The notes beneath the pieces were generated by a model. It had not been told where the DNA came from, did not search any database, and worked only from the letters and a program-made list of their open reading frames with translations. Shown piece by piece: positions 1-7,920 of a stretch of 54,217 nucleotides of DNA. Made by a program: the position numbers and the translations under genes. Position 1 is the stretch's first letter. Each line of letters begins with the position of its first letter. Origin of the DNA: DATMBL01 sp050735975 (GTDB lineage Bacteria; Desulfobacterota; Binatia; UBA9968). The stretch spans positions 1 to 54,217 of the forward strand of contig JBOHVS010000026.1 of assembly GCA_050735975.1 (NCBI GenBank), written 5' to 3'.

Positions 1-127
1 CCTCGTTTTCGACCTGTTAAGGTTTTATTCATTTTGACTTTTGCACTTTACAATTTGAAATTTGCAATGAAAGAGAACACGACAGTTCGTTGATAGTGTT
101 CCCGGCCTCGTGAATAATCCGGGCTAG
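1..127. repeat. Dispersed repeat, copy 1 (inverted partner at 32865-32990)
   Basis: Read against the reverse complement of 32865-32990, this segment matches over its whole length with one single-base indel (a run of four T against three) and one substitution. It is AT-rich in the middle (TTTGCACTTT-like words) and ends in GGGCTAG, whose last bases overlap the rimM stop codon (124-126). The window begins exactly where the second copy loses similarity, so the left edge of the repeat cannot be judged. It may be a mobile palindrome-type element; no ORF in it looks real. Confidence 0.9.
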
Positions 128-636
128 AGATCCAATAGCCCTGCGGGCGGATTGATGACTATCCTGCCAGCGTTTAGATCGACTTTCTCGACGATCTCCT
201 TAACTGCGGGTATAAGATGCTCCTTCGATTCCCCGGCCACGACATAGATTATTCCCGCCGGCGTCGACCATGTGCGGAAGACAGTTCCGATTCGTTTGCC
301 ACGAACGTCAAAAACCTCCAAGCCAATGACTTGGTAATGATAGTACTCGCCGGCCTCTAAAGATTGAAGCTCTTCTTCCGCCACAGAGAGTGTAGAGCCG
401 ATCCATCGCTCGGCGTCATCGATAAGATCAACTCCGAGCAGCTTGATTAACAACCGGCCCTTGTGAGGGCGAGTCGACTCGATCCGATGAGCCGAGCGAA
501 GTCCGTTCTTTTCTAAAAAGATTTCTCGGTTTGGTGACAGAACCGGGGTTTGAGGATTATAAGGATTGAGTTTTAACCATCCCTCAAGTCCATGAGTAGT
601 GACGATTTTCCCTAAGGGGACGAGCTGTTCGGACAC
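124..636 (-). CDS. rimM: Ribosome maturation factor RimM
   Basis: RimM binds ribosomal protein S19 in the 30S head and assists late processing of 16S rRNA. The 170-residue product has the usual length. Its N-terminal barrel begins with the family motif GKIVTTHGLEG (residues 9-19) and a C-terminal PRC-barrel starts near residue 95 (EYYHYQVIGLEV). The start is GTG at 636. It is the last gene seen of the minus-strand order ffh-rpsP-khpA-rimM; trmD usually follows and would lie beyond the left edge. The stop codon is overlapped by the dispersed repeat at 1-127. Confidence 0.95.
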   Translation of the reverse strand: MSEQLVPLGKIVTTHGLEGWLKLNPYNPQTPVLSPNREIFLEKNGLRSAHRIESTRPHKGRLLIKLLGVDLIDDAERWIGSTLSVAEEELQSLEAGEYYHYQVIGLEVFDVRGKRIGTVFRTWSTPAGIIYVVAGESKEHLIPAVKEIVEKVDLNAGRIVINPPAGLLDL

Positions 637-656
637 CGAACTATTGGCAAAGAGAG

Positions 657-893
657 TTATTTTTCTTCAACAATTTCCAGAAGAACCTTGCGGTTTGTTC
701 TCGAAGCTGCAGCGTTAAGAATCGTCCGAATCGACTTCGCGGTTCGGCCTTGTTTGCCGATGATCCGTCCCAAGTCTTCTTTTGCGACTCTCAGCTCTAA
801 AACCAAGGCGCCGTCTCCTTCGGCTTCTTTGACCTGGACAGCATCGGGATTATTGACCAGGGATTTTGCCAGATACTGGACAAGCTCCTTCAT
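657..893 (-). CDS. khpA: KH-domain RNA-binding protein KhpA (YlqC type)
   Basis: A small single KH-domain protein of 78 residues, the normal size for KhpA, which in other bacteria partners KhpB/Jag in RNA binding. The KH signature is GRIIGKQG, with the GxxG loop at residues 46-49. I chose the ATG at 893 (MKELVQYLAK...) because the AGGAGG at about 904-909 would overlap the alternative GTG at 905 and sits 11 bases before the ATG; the GTG would add only four residues. It lies between rpsP and rimM, the classic position. Confidence 0.92.
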   Translation of the reverse strand: MKELVQYLAKSLVNNPDAVQVKEAEGDGALVLELRVAKEDLGRIIGKQGRTAKSIRTILNAAASRTNRKVLLEIVEEK

Positions 894-920
894 GAAGGAG
901 GGCACCTCCTGTCCGTGGAT

Positions 921-1169
921 TTAGGTCGTTTTTTTGTGCCTGGCAATCAGCTCGGAAACGGTTTGGGTCGGCTTGGCCCCGCGCTTCATCCAGTTCTCCA
1001 CTTTTTCCTGGTTGAGCTTGATTGCCGCGGTGGTGGCGAGGTTAGGATCATAGGTTCCAAGTTGCTCGATGTATCGACCATCACGTGGATACCTGCCGTC
1101 GGCAACGACTACCCGGTAAAAGGGCTTCTTTTTGGCCCCATGTCGGCTCAGGCGAATTCTTACGCTCAT
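921..1169 (-). CDS. rpsP: 30S ribosomal protein S16
   Basis: The 82-residue product begins MSVRIRLSRHGAKKKPFYRV, the universal S16 N-terminus, and includes the RDGRYIEQLGTYDP segment that follows in the family. It assembles into the 30S body. It is followed closely by khpA and preceded by ffh, but a roughly 190-base gap holding an inverted-repeat element (1203-1357) separates it from ffh, so it may have its own promoter or depend on read-through. Confidence 0.97.
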   Translation of the reverse strand: MSVRIRLSRHGAKKKPFYRVVVADGRYPRDGRYIEQLGTYDPNLATTAAIKLNQEKVENWMKRGAKPTQTVSELIARHKKTT

Positions 1170-1202
1170 ATTCTTTTCTTTACTCCTTTTCTTTTCCCCA
1201 AA

Positions 1203-1357
1203 AGGCTGCTCAAAAAGATCTCAGAGGCGAGGCGCGCGAGCTTCGGAAGGCTGAGGCTAAGGCTTAGATCGAACTAAACCTTAATCTGAACCTCAACCTG
1301 CATAAGGAGCGAGGCGATCGAGCGCAACGAAGCATATGAGTCTTTTTCAGCAGCCTG
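1203..1357. repeat. Inverted-repeat element between ffh and rpsP
   Basis: Arms at 1203-1219 (AGGCTGCTCAAAAAGAT) and 1341-1357 (on the other strand AGGCTGCTGAAAAAGA) enclose about 120 bases of word-like sequence rich in AAGGCTGAGG and AACCTCAACC motifs. The right arm ends one base before the ffh stop codon (1358-1360). Similar AGGCTGCT words recur near 16841 and 16864. It looks like a small non-coding palindromic element; a transcription-terminator role is possible, since an A/T tract flanks the stem. Confidence 0.6.
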
Positions 1358-2698
1358 TTACTGGAAAGGGTTGGGCATTCTATTGAACAGTGACCGCATT
1401 CCGAGCTTGCCCACCCTTTGCATCATTTTTTTCATTTCCATGAATTGCTTCATCAGCCGATTCACGTCCGTAACCGTCGTCCCGCTTCCCGCGGCGATTC
1501 GGCGACGCCGGCTGCCGTTTAACAGGGCTGGATTACGCCGTTCCTGAAAGGTCATCGAATTGATGATCGCCTCGACTCGCTTCATCTCTTTCTCGGCTTT
1601 TTCGGCATCGACCTGCGAGGCAAGCTTTTTGCCGCCCGGGATCAGCTCGAGCAGGCTGCCAACGGAGCCGATCTTCTTGATTTGTTGGAGCTGTGCTTGA
1701 AACTCTTCCAACGTGAACTGCTGTTTTTGAATCGCCTTTTGCAGGCGAACCGCTTCCTTCTGTTCGTAGGTTTGCTGGACCTTGTCAATGAGCGACAGGA
1801 CGTCTCCCATGCCGAGAATTCGCGAAGCAAGCCGGTCCGGATAGAAAAGCTCCAGCGTATCCAATTTCTCCCCGACGCCCGAGAACAGGATCGGTTTTCC
1901 GACCATTTGACGAATAGAGAGCGCCGCGCCGCCGCGTGCGTCGCCGTCGAGCTTGGTTAGAATGATACCCGTCAGATCAAGCTTGCTATCGAATCCAATG
2001 GCCTGATTTACAGCATCTTGACCGGTCATGGAATCGGCTACAAAGAGAATTTGATACGGTCGGACGGCATCCTTTATGGCCGACAGCTCTTGCATCAACT
2101 CGTCATCGATGTGTAGCCGCCCGGCCGTATCGATCAGCACGGTGTCGCAGAAACGCTTCTTGGCTTCTTCTAAAGATTGCCGGCAAATGTTTACAGCGGA
2201 TGTTTCGGGATTGGAATCATGGACCGGCAAATCGAGTTCTTTACCGAGGATCCTCAACTGGTCTATGGCGGCCGGCCGATAAATGTCGGCAGGGACTAGA
2301 TACGGGCTTCGTTTTTTGTCCTTTTTTAAATGCCGGGCCAGTTTAGCCACGGTGGTGGTCTTGCCTGATCCCTGAAGGCCGACGAGCATGATCACGACCG
2401 GAGGCGCGGTTTTTAGATCCAATTCCCGGTGCTCGCCTCCCAAAAGACCGACCATCTCATCGTTAACAATCTTGATGAACTGCTGTTCCGGCGTGAGGCT
2501 CTGAAGAACTTCTTGGCCCAGAGATTTGGATTTTACGGCTTCGAGGAAGTTTCTGACGACTTTGATATGCACGTCAGCTTCCAAAAGGGCGAGCCGGACA
2601 TCCCGCAGGGCATCGTCAATGTTCTTCTCGGTTATTTTTCCTTGGCCCCTCAGCCGCTTAAAGGTCAGCTCCAGTTTGTCGGTTAAGGATTCAAACAT
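1358..2698 (-). CDS. ffh: Signal recognition particle GTPase Ffh
   Basis: Ffh binds 4.5S RNA and signal sequences of nascent membrane proteins and delivers them to FtsY. The 446-residue protein has the N domain, then the G domain with P-loop GLQGSGKT (107-114), DTAGR (190-194) and TKLD (248-251), and a C-terminal M domain starting near the GMGDVLSLIDKV motif. It ends in the methionine-rich helix region (KQFMEMKKMMQRVGKLG). Full length, with no lesions seen. It is first in the ffh-rpsP-khpA-rimM order and separated from groEL by a terminator. Confidence 0.97.
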   Translation of the reverse strand: MFESLTDKLELTFKRLRGQGKITEKNIDDALRDVRLALLEADVHIKVVRNFLEAVKSKSLGQEVLQSLTPEQQFIKIVNDEMVGLLGGEHRELDLKTAPPVVIMLVGLQGSGKTTTVAKLARHLKKDKKRSPYLVPADIYRPAAIDQLRILGKELDLPVHDSNPETSAVNICRQSLEEAKKRFCDTVLIDTAGRLHIDDELMQELSAIKDAVRPYQILFVADSMTGQDAVNQAIGFDSKLDLTGIILTKLDGDARGGAALSIRQMVGKPILFSGVGEKLDTLELFYPDRLASRILGMGDVLSLIDKVQQTYEQKEAVRLQKAIQKQQFTLEEFQAQLQQIKKIGSVGSLLELIPGGKKLASQVDAEKAEKEMKRVEAIINSMTFQERRNPALLNGSRRRRIAAGSGTTVTDVNRLMKQFMEMKKMMQRVGKLGMRSLFNRMPNPFQ

Positions 2699-2714
2699 GT
2701 CGCACTGGTGTAAG

Positions 2715-2747
2715 GTCTTATATTATCAGGAGAAATCGATATAAGAC
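2715..2747. promoter_or_regulatory. Perfect 9-bp inverted repeat in the ffh leader
   Basis: GTCTTATAT (2715-2723) and ATATAAGAC (2739-2747) are perfect reverse complements separated by 15 bases, just upstream of the ffh start at 2698. Further upstream on the minus strand a TTGACT (2770-2775) and TATTAC (2749-2754) could be a weak -35/-10 pair with a short 15-base spacer. The palindrome would fall in the leader, as an operator or an RNA hairpin. No regulator can be named. Confidence 0.4.
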
Positions 2748-2787
2748 AGTAATACGAAAGTAGCCGTGAAGTCAAGCAACGGGAGAA

Positions 2788-2832
2788 ATAAAAAAGGCCC
2801 GTTATACCCCCTGCGTGCAGGTGTAACGGGCC
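2788..2832 (-). terminator. Rho-independent terminator after groEL
   Basis: On the minus strand a GAGGCCCGTTACAC...GTATAACGGGCC stem with a short loop is followed by a run of T (plus strand AAATAAAAAA at 2786-2795). The GGCCCGTTA arms (2796-2804 and 2824-2832) are perfectly complementary. It lies directly downstream of the groEL stop at 2855 and separates the groESL transcript from ffh. Confidence 0.9.
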
Positions 2833-2854
2833 TCTTTCGCAAAATCTAGGCAGC

Positions 2855-4504
2855 TTACATCATGCCGCCCATTCCACCCATACCGCCCATTCCTCCTCCC
2901 GGGGGCATCGGAGGCATAGCCGGTTTGTCTTCAGGCTTTTCGGCCACCATCGCTTCGGTGGTGAGAAGCATGCTGGCGACGGACGCCGCGTTTTGAAGCG
3001 CGGTACGAACGACTTTGGTCGGGTCGATGATACCGGCTTTCATAAGATCTTCGTACTCCTCAGTCGCGGCATTAAAGCCGAACGCGCCTTTTCCATCTTT
3101 GACTTTCTGGAGCACGATGGCGCCTTCGACCCCGGCATTGGTGGCGATGCGCCGGAGGGGCTCCTCGACCGCCCGCTTGATGATATTGACGCCCCATTTT
3201 TCCTCGCCGGAAACCCTGATCCTCTCAAGCGCCGAAGCGCTGCGAAGCAGTGCGACCCCTCCGCCGGGAACGACCCCTTCTTCCACAGCCGCTCTGGTCG
3301 CGTGGAGGGCATCCTCAACACGGGCTTTCTTTTCTTTCATCTCCATTTCGGTGGCCGCGCCGACGTTGATGACCGCGACGCCGCCGATCAGTTTGGCAAG
3401 CCGCTCTTGGAGCTTTTCGCGATCATAATCGGAAGTGGTTTCGTCGATCTGAGCGCGAATCTGTTTGATCCGGCCTTCGAGATCGGATTTCTTGCCTGCG
3501 CCGTCGACGATGGTGGTATTGTCCTTGTCAACGACGAGTCTCTTGGCCCGGCCAAGATCCTGCAGTGTGATGTTGTCGAGCTTAATGCCCAATTCTTCGG
3601 CGATCAGCTTGCCGCCGGTGAGAATGGCGATGTCTTCGAGCATCGCTTTGCGGCGGTCGCCGAAGCCCGGCGCCTTAACGGCGACACAGTGAAGCGTGCC
3701 GCGGATCTTGTTAACGACCAACGTGGCAAGCGCCTCGCCTTCGATGTCCTCGGCGATAATGATGAAGGGCTTACTGGATTTGGCGATCTGCTCGAGGATC
3801 GGCAACAGGTCTTTCATGCTGCTGATTTTCTTCTCATGGATAAGCAGGTAGGCGTCCTGGAGAACGCATTCCATTCTCTCCGGGTCGGTTACAAAATACG
3901 GGGAAAGATAACCACGGTCAAATTGCATCCCTTCGACTACGTCCAGAGTGGTTTCCAGTCCCTTGGCCTCTTCGACGGTGATGACCCCCTCTTTGCCGAC
4001 CTTATTCATAGCCTCGGCAATGACGTCCCCTATGGTCGAATCATTGTTGGCGGCAATAGTTCCGACCTGGGCGATTTCTTTTGGATCTTTGGTGGGCTTG
4101 GAAAGGTTTTTGAGCTCACCGACAATCGTCTCAACCGCCCTATCGATGCCCCGTTTAAGGGTCATCGGGTCATGGCCGGCGGCGACCAGTTTCACGCCTT
4201 CGGCAAAGATCTGCCGGGCCAGAACCGTGGCGGTCGTGGTCCCATCGCCGGCAACATCAGAGGTCTTACTGGCGACTTCCTTGACCATCTGAGCGCCCAT
4301 GTTTTCAAATTTATCTTCCAGTTCCACTTCCTTGGCGACGGTGACACCGTCCTTGGTGACGTTCGGAGCGCCGAAAGACTTGTCGAGCACGACATTTCTT
4401 CCTTTGGGACCCAAAGTAACCGTCACCGCATCCGTAAGAATATTGACGCCTTTCAAAATGGCGTCCCTTGCATCGCGATTAAATTTTACCATTTTTGCTG
4501 CCAT
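2855..4504 (-). CDS. groL: Chaperonin GroEL (Cpn60)
   Basis: The large ATP-dependent chaperonin subunit, 549 residues and full length. Visible landmarks are the N-terminal AAKMVKFNRDAR, the ATP-binding GDGTTTATVLA segment, and the C-terminal methionine/glycine tail (repeated GGM) that projects into the ring cavity. It is preceded by groES with a 27-base gap containing a good ribosome-binding site, and followed by a strong terminator. A single bicistronic groESL operon is seen, with no sign of duplication in this window. Confidence 0.98.
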   Translation of the reverse strand: MAAKMVKFNRDARDAILKGVNILTDAVTVTLGPKGRNVVLDKSFGAPNVTKDGVTVAKEVELEDKFENMGAQMVKEVASKTSDVAGDGTTTATVLARQIFAEGVKLVAAGHDPMTLKRGIDRAVETIVGELKNLSKPTKDPKEIAQVGTIAANNDSTIGDVIAEAMNKVGKEGVITVEEAKGLETTLDVVEGMQFDRGYLSPYFVTDPERMECVLQDAYLLIHEKKISSMKDLLPILEQIAKSSKPFIIIAEDIEGEALATLVVNKIRGTLHCVAVKAPGFGDRRKAMLEDIAILTGGKLIAEELGIKLDNITLQDLGRAKRLVVDKDNTTIVDGAGKKSDLEGRIKQIRAQIDETTSDYDREKLQERLAKLIGGVAVINVGAATEMEMKEKKARVEDALHATRAAVEEGVVPGGGVALLRSASALERIRVSGEEKWGVNIIKRAVEEPLRRIATNAGVEGAIVLQKVKDGKGAFGFNAATEEYEDLMKAGIIDPTKVVRTALQNAASVASMLLTTEAMVAEKPEDKPAMPPMPPGGGMGGMGGMGGMM

Positions 4505-4531
4505 CTTTATCCTCCTCAGTTCTTTAAAGCT

Positions 4532-4822
4532 TTACTTCTCCAAAACGCCGAGGATATCATCCTCGCGCATAATCAAATGCTCTTCGCCCTCAATGTTGAT
4601 TTCGGTGCCGGAATACTTCCCGAACAGCACGCGATCATTTGCTTTGACATCGAGCGGTATGATCTTGCCGTCTTCGTTCATCTTGCCTTTGCCGACGGCC
4701 ACGACCTTCCCTTCCTGGGGCTTCTCTTTGGCCGTATCGGGAATGATGATACCACCCTTGCTTTTCTCCTCTTCAGCGATCCGCTTGACGATCACTCGGT
4801 CCTGTAATGGCCTGATCTTCAC
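4532..4822 (-). CDS. groS: Co-chaperonin GroES (Cpn10)
   Basis: The 96-residue lid of the GroEL cage. It has the family N-terminus MKIRPLQDRVIVKR, a mobile loop region (EEEKSKGGIIIPDTAKEKP) and the motif EGEEHLIMREDDILGV at the C-terminus. The start codon is GTG at 4822, preceded six bases upstream by AGGAGG. It is the first gene of groES-groEL. Confidence 0.98.
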   Translation of the reverse strand: MKIRPLQDRVIVKRIAEEEKSKGGIIIPDTAKEKPQEGKVVAVGKGKMNEDGKIIPLDVKANDRVLFGKYSGTEINIEGEEHLIMREDDILGVLEK

Positions 4823-4932
4823 TTCCTTCCTCCTTTCGAGTATTCACGAATATGCAGTAACCAACTGAATTTAGTAATGAAATTGAAACAAACTCTCCGC
4901 GTACACTACGGTGGACTGGCAGAAGCGACATA

Positions 4933-4960
4933 AATCTAAGCATCAATTGAGGTCTGTCAA
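4933..4960 (-). promoter_or_regulatory. Candidate sigma-70-type promoter for groESL
   Basis: On the minus strand TTGACA (4955-4960) is followed after 16 bases by TAGATT (4933-4938), about 110 bases upstream of groES. A GAGTGCCAG half-site just upstream resembles the right arm of a CIRCE element, but the matching left arm is absent, so HrcA control is not supported. Confidence 0.5.
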
Positions 4961-5013
4961 GTTCTGGCACTCTGTAATTCGAAAAAATGAGGCGGGAGCT
5001 CGCGAGTTTGAAG

Positions 5014-5289
5014 CTATCTTCTCTGCTTTCTCATCTCCTCCTCGAAATACTTGCGGTACAAGATATCCCACTCCCGGCTGCCGGGCGGAACATGACGGGA
5101 CAGCGATTGGATCTTCTGGCGCACCCTCTCGTCGATGTGATCTTCTCCTTGAAAGAATTCGCTCAGCACCTGCTTGGTCTCGGTAAGCACACGTCCTTCA
5201 GAGGGCAAATCCGCGAGCCCCCCTTTCCGTAAGGTGTCCACGACGAGGTGAGCCAGATGTGAAATGCGGCTTTCTGAAATCCGAGTCAC
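5014..5289 (-). CDS. DUF507 family protein (second of a pair)
   Basis: A 91-residue protein of the DUF507 family (function unknown), recognised from the N-terminal RISHLAHLVVDTLRKGGL and the C-terminal REWDILYRKYFEEEMRKQ. Highly charged and probably helical and cytoplasmic. Its ATG overlaps the stop codon of the preceding DUF507 gene by four bases (ATGA at 5286-5289), so the two are translationally coupled. The pair is typical of Deltaproteobacteria-like genomes. Confidence 0.85.
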   Translation of the reverse strand: MTRISESRISHLAHLVVDTLRKGGLADLPSEGRVLTETKQVLSEFFQGEDHIDERVRQKIQSLSRHVPPGSREWDILYRKYFEEEMRKQRR

Positions 5290-5558
5290 AAGATAAATCC
5301 TTTCTTGACCGCGAGCTTTTGTTTGGCGATTAAGAACATTTTATAAGGATCCATATCCCTGGTTGCCGGGACGTGAGCAAGCATCTTTCGGGCCTCTTCC
5401 TCGATCGCCTCCTCCTCCGAGAAATTCTGCGCGACGACAGCCATAATTCTGGCCTTTAGTTCGCCGTCGCTCGACCGAGGAACGATCAGCTCCTTGGCCC
5501 GGTATCGGGTCAAGAGCTGGTTTGCCAGCCGTTCCAGCTGTTCTTGTTTGACCTTCAT
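5286..5558 (-). CDS. DUF507 family protein (first of a pair)
   Basis: A 90-residue DUF507 protein, paralogous to the overlapping downstream gene. It begins MKVKQEQLERLANQLLTRYRAK, has an acidic middle (FSEEEAIEEEARKML) and ends MFLIAKQKLAVKKGFIL. Function unknown. Its start borders the gene-free DnaA-box region, and it faces away from the plus-strand cell-wall operon on the other side. Confidence 0.85.
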   Translation of the reverse strand: MKVKQEQLERLANQLLTRYRAKELIVPRSSDGELKARIMAVVAQNFSEEEAIEEEARKMLAHVPATRDMDPYKMFLIAKQKLAVKKGFIL

Positions 5559-5857
5559 GGGCTGTGGAAAACCCTGTGGATAAGCTGCGCAGAGCCAGTG
5601 AGTTGTCGGATTAAGGCTGTTAACTCTCTTAATTTTCTATCTGGCCTGGCTGAGCAAGTCAATCATGCGAGTGGCGAACGGAGGGAATAACGGGGGCGAC
5701 TGGCGCGAAAAATGGCCTTGTGCTACAGGCACTTTTTTGGGAAAATACAGCCCTTCGATCGATATAATCGGAATGGTCCAACATTTCTCTAGTGGCTTAT
5801 CCACAGGTTCAGTTTTGTTCGGCGCTGTTCGCATCACGACGGTTGTGGAGAACCTTG
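5559..5857. other. Candidate replication origin: cluster of four DnaA-box-like 9-mers
   Basis: This gene-free gap between divergent operons contains TTATCCACA in perfect form twice: minus strand 5575-5583 and plus strand 5797-5805. It also has two one-mismatch boxes, TTTTCCACA (minus, 5563-5571) and TTCTCCACA (minus, 5844-5852, on the 5' edge of the next gene's ribosome-binding site). An AT-rich stretch, about 5611-5640 (TTAACTCTCTTAATTTTC), could be an unwinding element. No dnaA, dnaN or parAB is nearby, and gene orientation to the right (mostly minus beyond 16 kb) does not show a clear leading-strand bias. Confidence 0.5.
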
Positions 5858-6775
5858 ATGTCTGTTTGTAAACCGGCGCCTTTGAAGCCCGGCGCCAAAA
5901 TAGGAGTCGTGGCTCCGGCAGGCTGTGTTGAGGACGAGGCATTGGCGCTCGGTATCGAAGCGATCCGTGAAGAGGGGTTTGTGGTGGAACTGTCCCGGAA
6001 TGTGAGCGAGCGTAAGGGTTATTTGGCGGGTAATGAGCGGAGTAGGGCAAGATACCTCGAGGACTTCTTTTGCCGGCCGGATATCGATGCCATTTTTTGC
6101 GCGCGGGGCGGTTTCGGTTCCATCCAACTGCTGCCGCACCTGCATCCGGACACCTGGTCCAAGGCAAAGATTTTTGCCGGTTATAGCGACATTACCGTTC
6201 TTTTGAACTGGCTTTTGCAAGCTTGCGGAATGGTGACGTTTCACGCTCCCATGGTGGCAATGGACCTCGCTCGCGGACTCAGTGGACGCAGCAAAGATCA
6301 CTTTTGGGGAACCCTGACCGGAAAAATGCAGGGGTGGCAAGTGGGTTTGGGGGAAGTGATACGCGCCGGGAAAGTACAAGCCGATTTGATGGGGGGGTGC
6401 CTTTCCTTGCTAGTTACGACCTTGGGAACGCCTTACGAGATTGATACGGCCGGAAAGCTCTTGTTCTTGGAGGATATTGACGAGAAGCCTTATCGAATCG
6501 AACGGATGTTGACCCACCTCAAAATGGCAGGGAAGCTGGACAAACTGGCTGGACTGGTGTTTGGAGATTTCACCGGCTGTGCGGGCGAGGGACCGCGAGA
6601 CATTCGTCAGATTGTCGCCGAATTTCTCGGCAGCGCCCCCTACCCGGTGGTGATGGGATTAGCGGCAGGGCACGGAGAAGAAAACCTTACCCTCCCGTTT
6701 GGCGTCAAAATGATGCTGGATGGGGACGCAGGGACACTCTCTATGTTAGACTGTCCTCTAGAGCTCAATACGTAG
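5858..6775 (+). CDS. ldcA: Muramoyltetrapeptide (LD-) carboxypeptidase, peptidase S66
   Basis: A cytoplasmic serine carboxypeptidase that removes the terminal D-Ala from murein tetrapeptides during recycling. The 305 residues fit the S66 family: RGGFGS near 83-88, the nucleophile motif GYSDIT (serine about 110), the ENLTLPFG/GHGEE region for the histidine, and FLEDIDEKPYRIERML for the glutamate. I start at the ATG at 5858, preceded by GGAG; an upstream GTG at 5792 would place 22 residues over the DnaA-box region. It is followed 17 bases later by an S12 hydrolase and then mpl. Confidence 0.9.
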   Translation: MSVCKPAPLKPGAKIGVVAPAGCVEDEALALGIEAIREEGFVVELSRNVSERKGYLAGNERSRARYLEDFFCRPDIDAIFCARGGFGSIQLLPHLHPDTWSKAKIFAGYSDITVLLNWLLQACGMVTFHAPMVAMDLARGLSGRSKDHFWGTLTGKMQGWQVGLGEVIRAGKVQADLMGGCLSLLVTTLGTPYEIDTAGKLLFLEDIDEKPYRIERMLTHLKMAGKLDKLAGLVFGDFTGCAGEGPRDIRQIVAEFLGSAPYPVVMGLAAGHGEENLTLPFGVKMMLDGDAGTLSMLDCPLELNT

Positions 6776-6792
6776 CTTCGTGGTTTCTCGCC

Positions 6793-7920
6793 GTGGATTT
6801 TCTTTCCGTTGAGCAGGCATTTGAGGAGGCTGTAGCGCAAGGTGTTTTCCCCGGCGCCGTCGTGCTGGTCGGTCGGGAGGAACAGATCCTGTACGAGGGA
6901 GCGTTCGGCTCACGTTCGTTATTGCCTGCAAAGACTGCCATGCATGCGAGCACGATCTTTGATCTAGCTTCTCTCACCAAACCTCTGGCGACGACGATGG
7001 CGATGATGGCGCTGGTTAAGGCAAAGAAGATTCGTCTCGACGATCGCATTACCCGTTTCGTTCCTACTTTTGGTGTTTTCGGCAAGAGCCCTGTAACCTT
7101 TCGCCATCTCCTGAATCACACTTCCGGGCTTCCGGCATGGAAGCCATTCCACGAAGAGATCGTTAAAGGCGAGAAATCGGGTAGAATCAACTTTGTCGCC
7201 AGCCGGGCGGCCAGGAGCCACGTTTTAGAGCAAATCCACCGCGAAAAACTGTTGGGCCTGCCTGGGACTCAGAGTCTCTACAGCGATTTGGGATTCATGG
7301 TTTTGGGTGAAGTCATCGAACTCGTCAGCGGGTGCAGCTTAGACCGTTTCTGTTACGAGAAAATCTTCAAACCTCTAGGGCTTGGGTCGACTTCTTTCGT
7401 TGACCTCACACAACTTAAAACGCGACGTATTCAACCGGTTGAGGCAATGATCGCGCCGACAGAGAACTGTCCTTGGCGCAAAAAGATTCTTTGCGGCGAA
7501 GTTCATGACGACAATGCTTACGCCATCGGCGGCGTTGCCGGCCACGCGGGCCTCTTTTCATCAGCACGGGACATCCACTCTCTGGTAGCTCGATTGAGTC
7601 TCTGTTTTCGCGGCAAGGATGACTTTTTTTCTCAATCTCTGGTTCAGGAGTTTTTGACTCGAGACGAAGCGGTAAGAAATTCCAGCCGGGCGCTCGGCTG
7701 GGATACCCCGTCATCTCACAAATCAGCCAGCGGGAATTGTTTTTCTCCCCGTTCTGTCGGACATCTCGGCTTTACCGGCCCGTCGGTGTGGTGGGATCTG
7801 GAAAAGAGTTGCCACATTATCCTACTCAACAATCGCGTCCATCCGACGCGCAAGAACGAAAAGATTAAAGACTTCCGTCCACATATCCATGACCTGATCA
7901 TGAAGACGATACCCTCATGA
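6793..7920 (+). CDS. Serine hydrolase, beta-lactamase-related (class C / S12)
   Basis: A 375-residue penicillin-recognising serine hydrolase. It has SLTK (60-63, nucleophile serine 60), LLNHTSGLPAW, the YSD triad element (163-165) and a C-terminal HLGFTG corresponding to the KTG box. No signal peptide is visible, so it may act in the cytoplasm, which fits its place between LD-carboxypeptidase and Mpl. A role as a peptide or amide hydrolase in murein recycling is inference; true beta-lactam resistance is unsupported. The start is GTG at 6793, and its stop overlaps the mpl start by four bases. Confidence 0.85.
   Translation: MDFLSVEQAFEEAVAQGVFPGAVVLVGREEQILYEGAFGSRSLLPAKTAMHASTIFDLASLTKPLATTMAMMALVKAKKIRLDDRITRFVPTFGVFGKSPVTFRHLLNHTSGLPAWKPFHEEIVKGEKSGRINFVASRAARSHVLEQIHREKLLGLPGTQSLYSDLGFMVLGEVIELVSGCSLDRFCYEKIFKPLGLGSTSFVDLTQLKTRRIQPVEAMIAPTENCPWRKKILCGEVHDDNAYAIGGVAGHAGLFSSARDIHSLVARLSLCFRGKDDFFSQSLVQEFLTRDEAVRNSSRALGWDTPSSHKSASGNCFSPRSVGHLGFTGPSVWWDLEKSCHIILLNNRVHPTRKNEKIKDFRPHIHDLIMKTIPS

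Noticed and set aside
2993..4807. 604-codon plus-strand ORF opposite groEL and groES
   Set aside because: It is the antisense shadow of two highly conserved genes; no ribosome site, no family resemblance, and the composition follows the codon use of the minus strand.
4955..5000. CIRCE (HrcA operator) upstream of groESL
   Set aside because: Only a GAGTGCCAG half-site is present, with no matching TTAGCACTC arm nine bases away.
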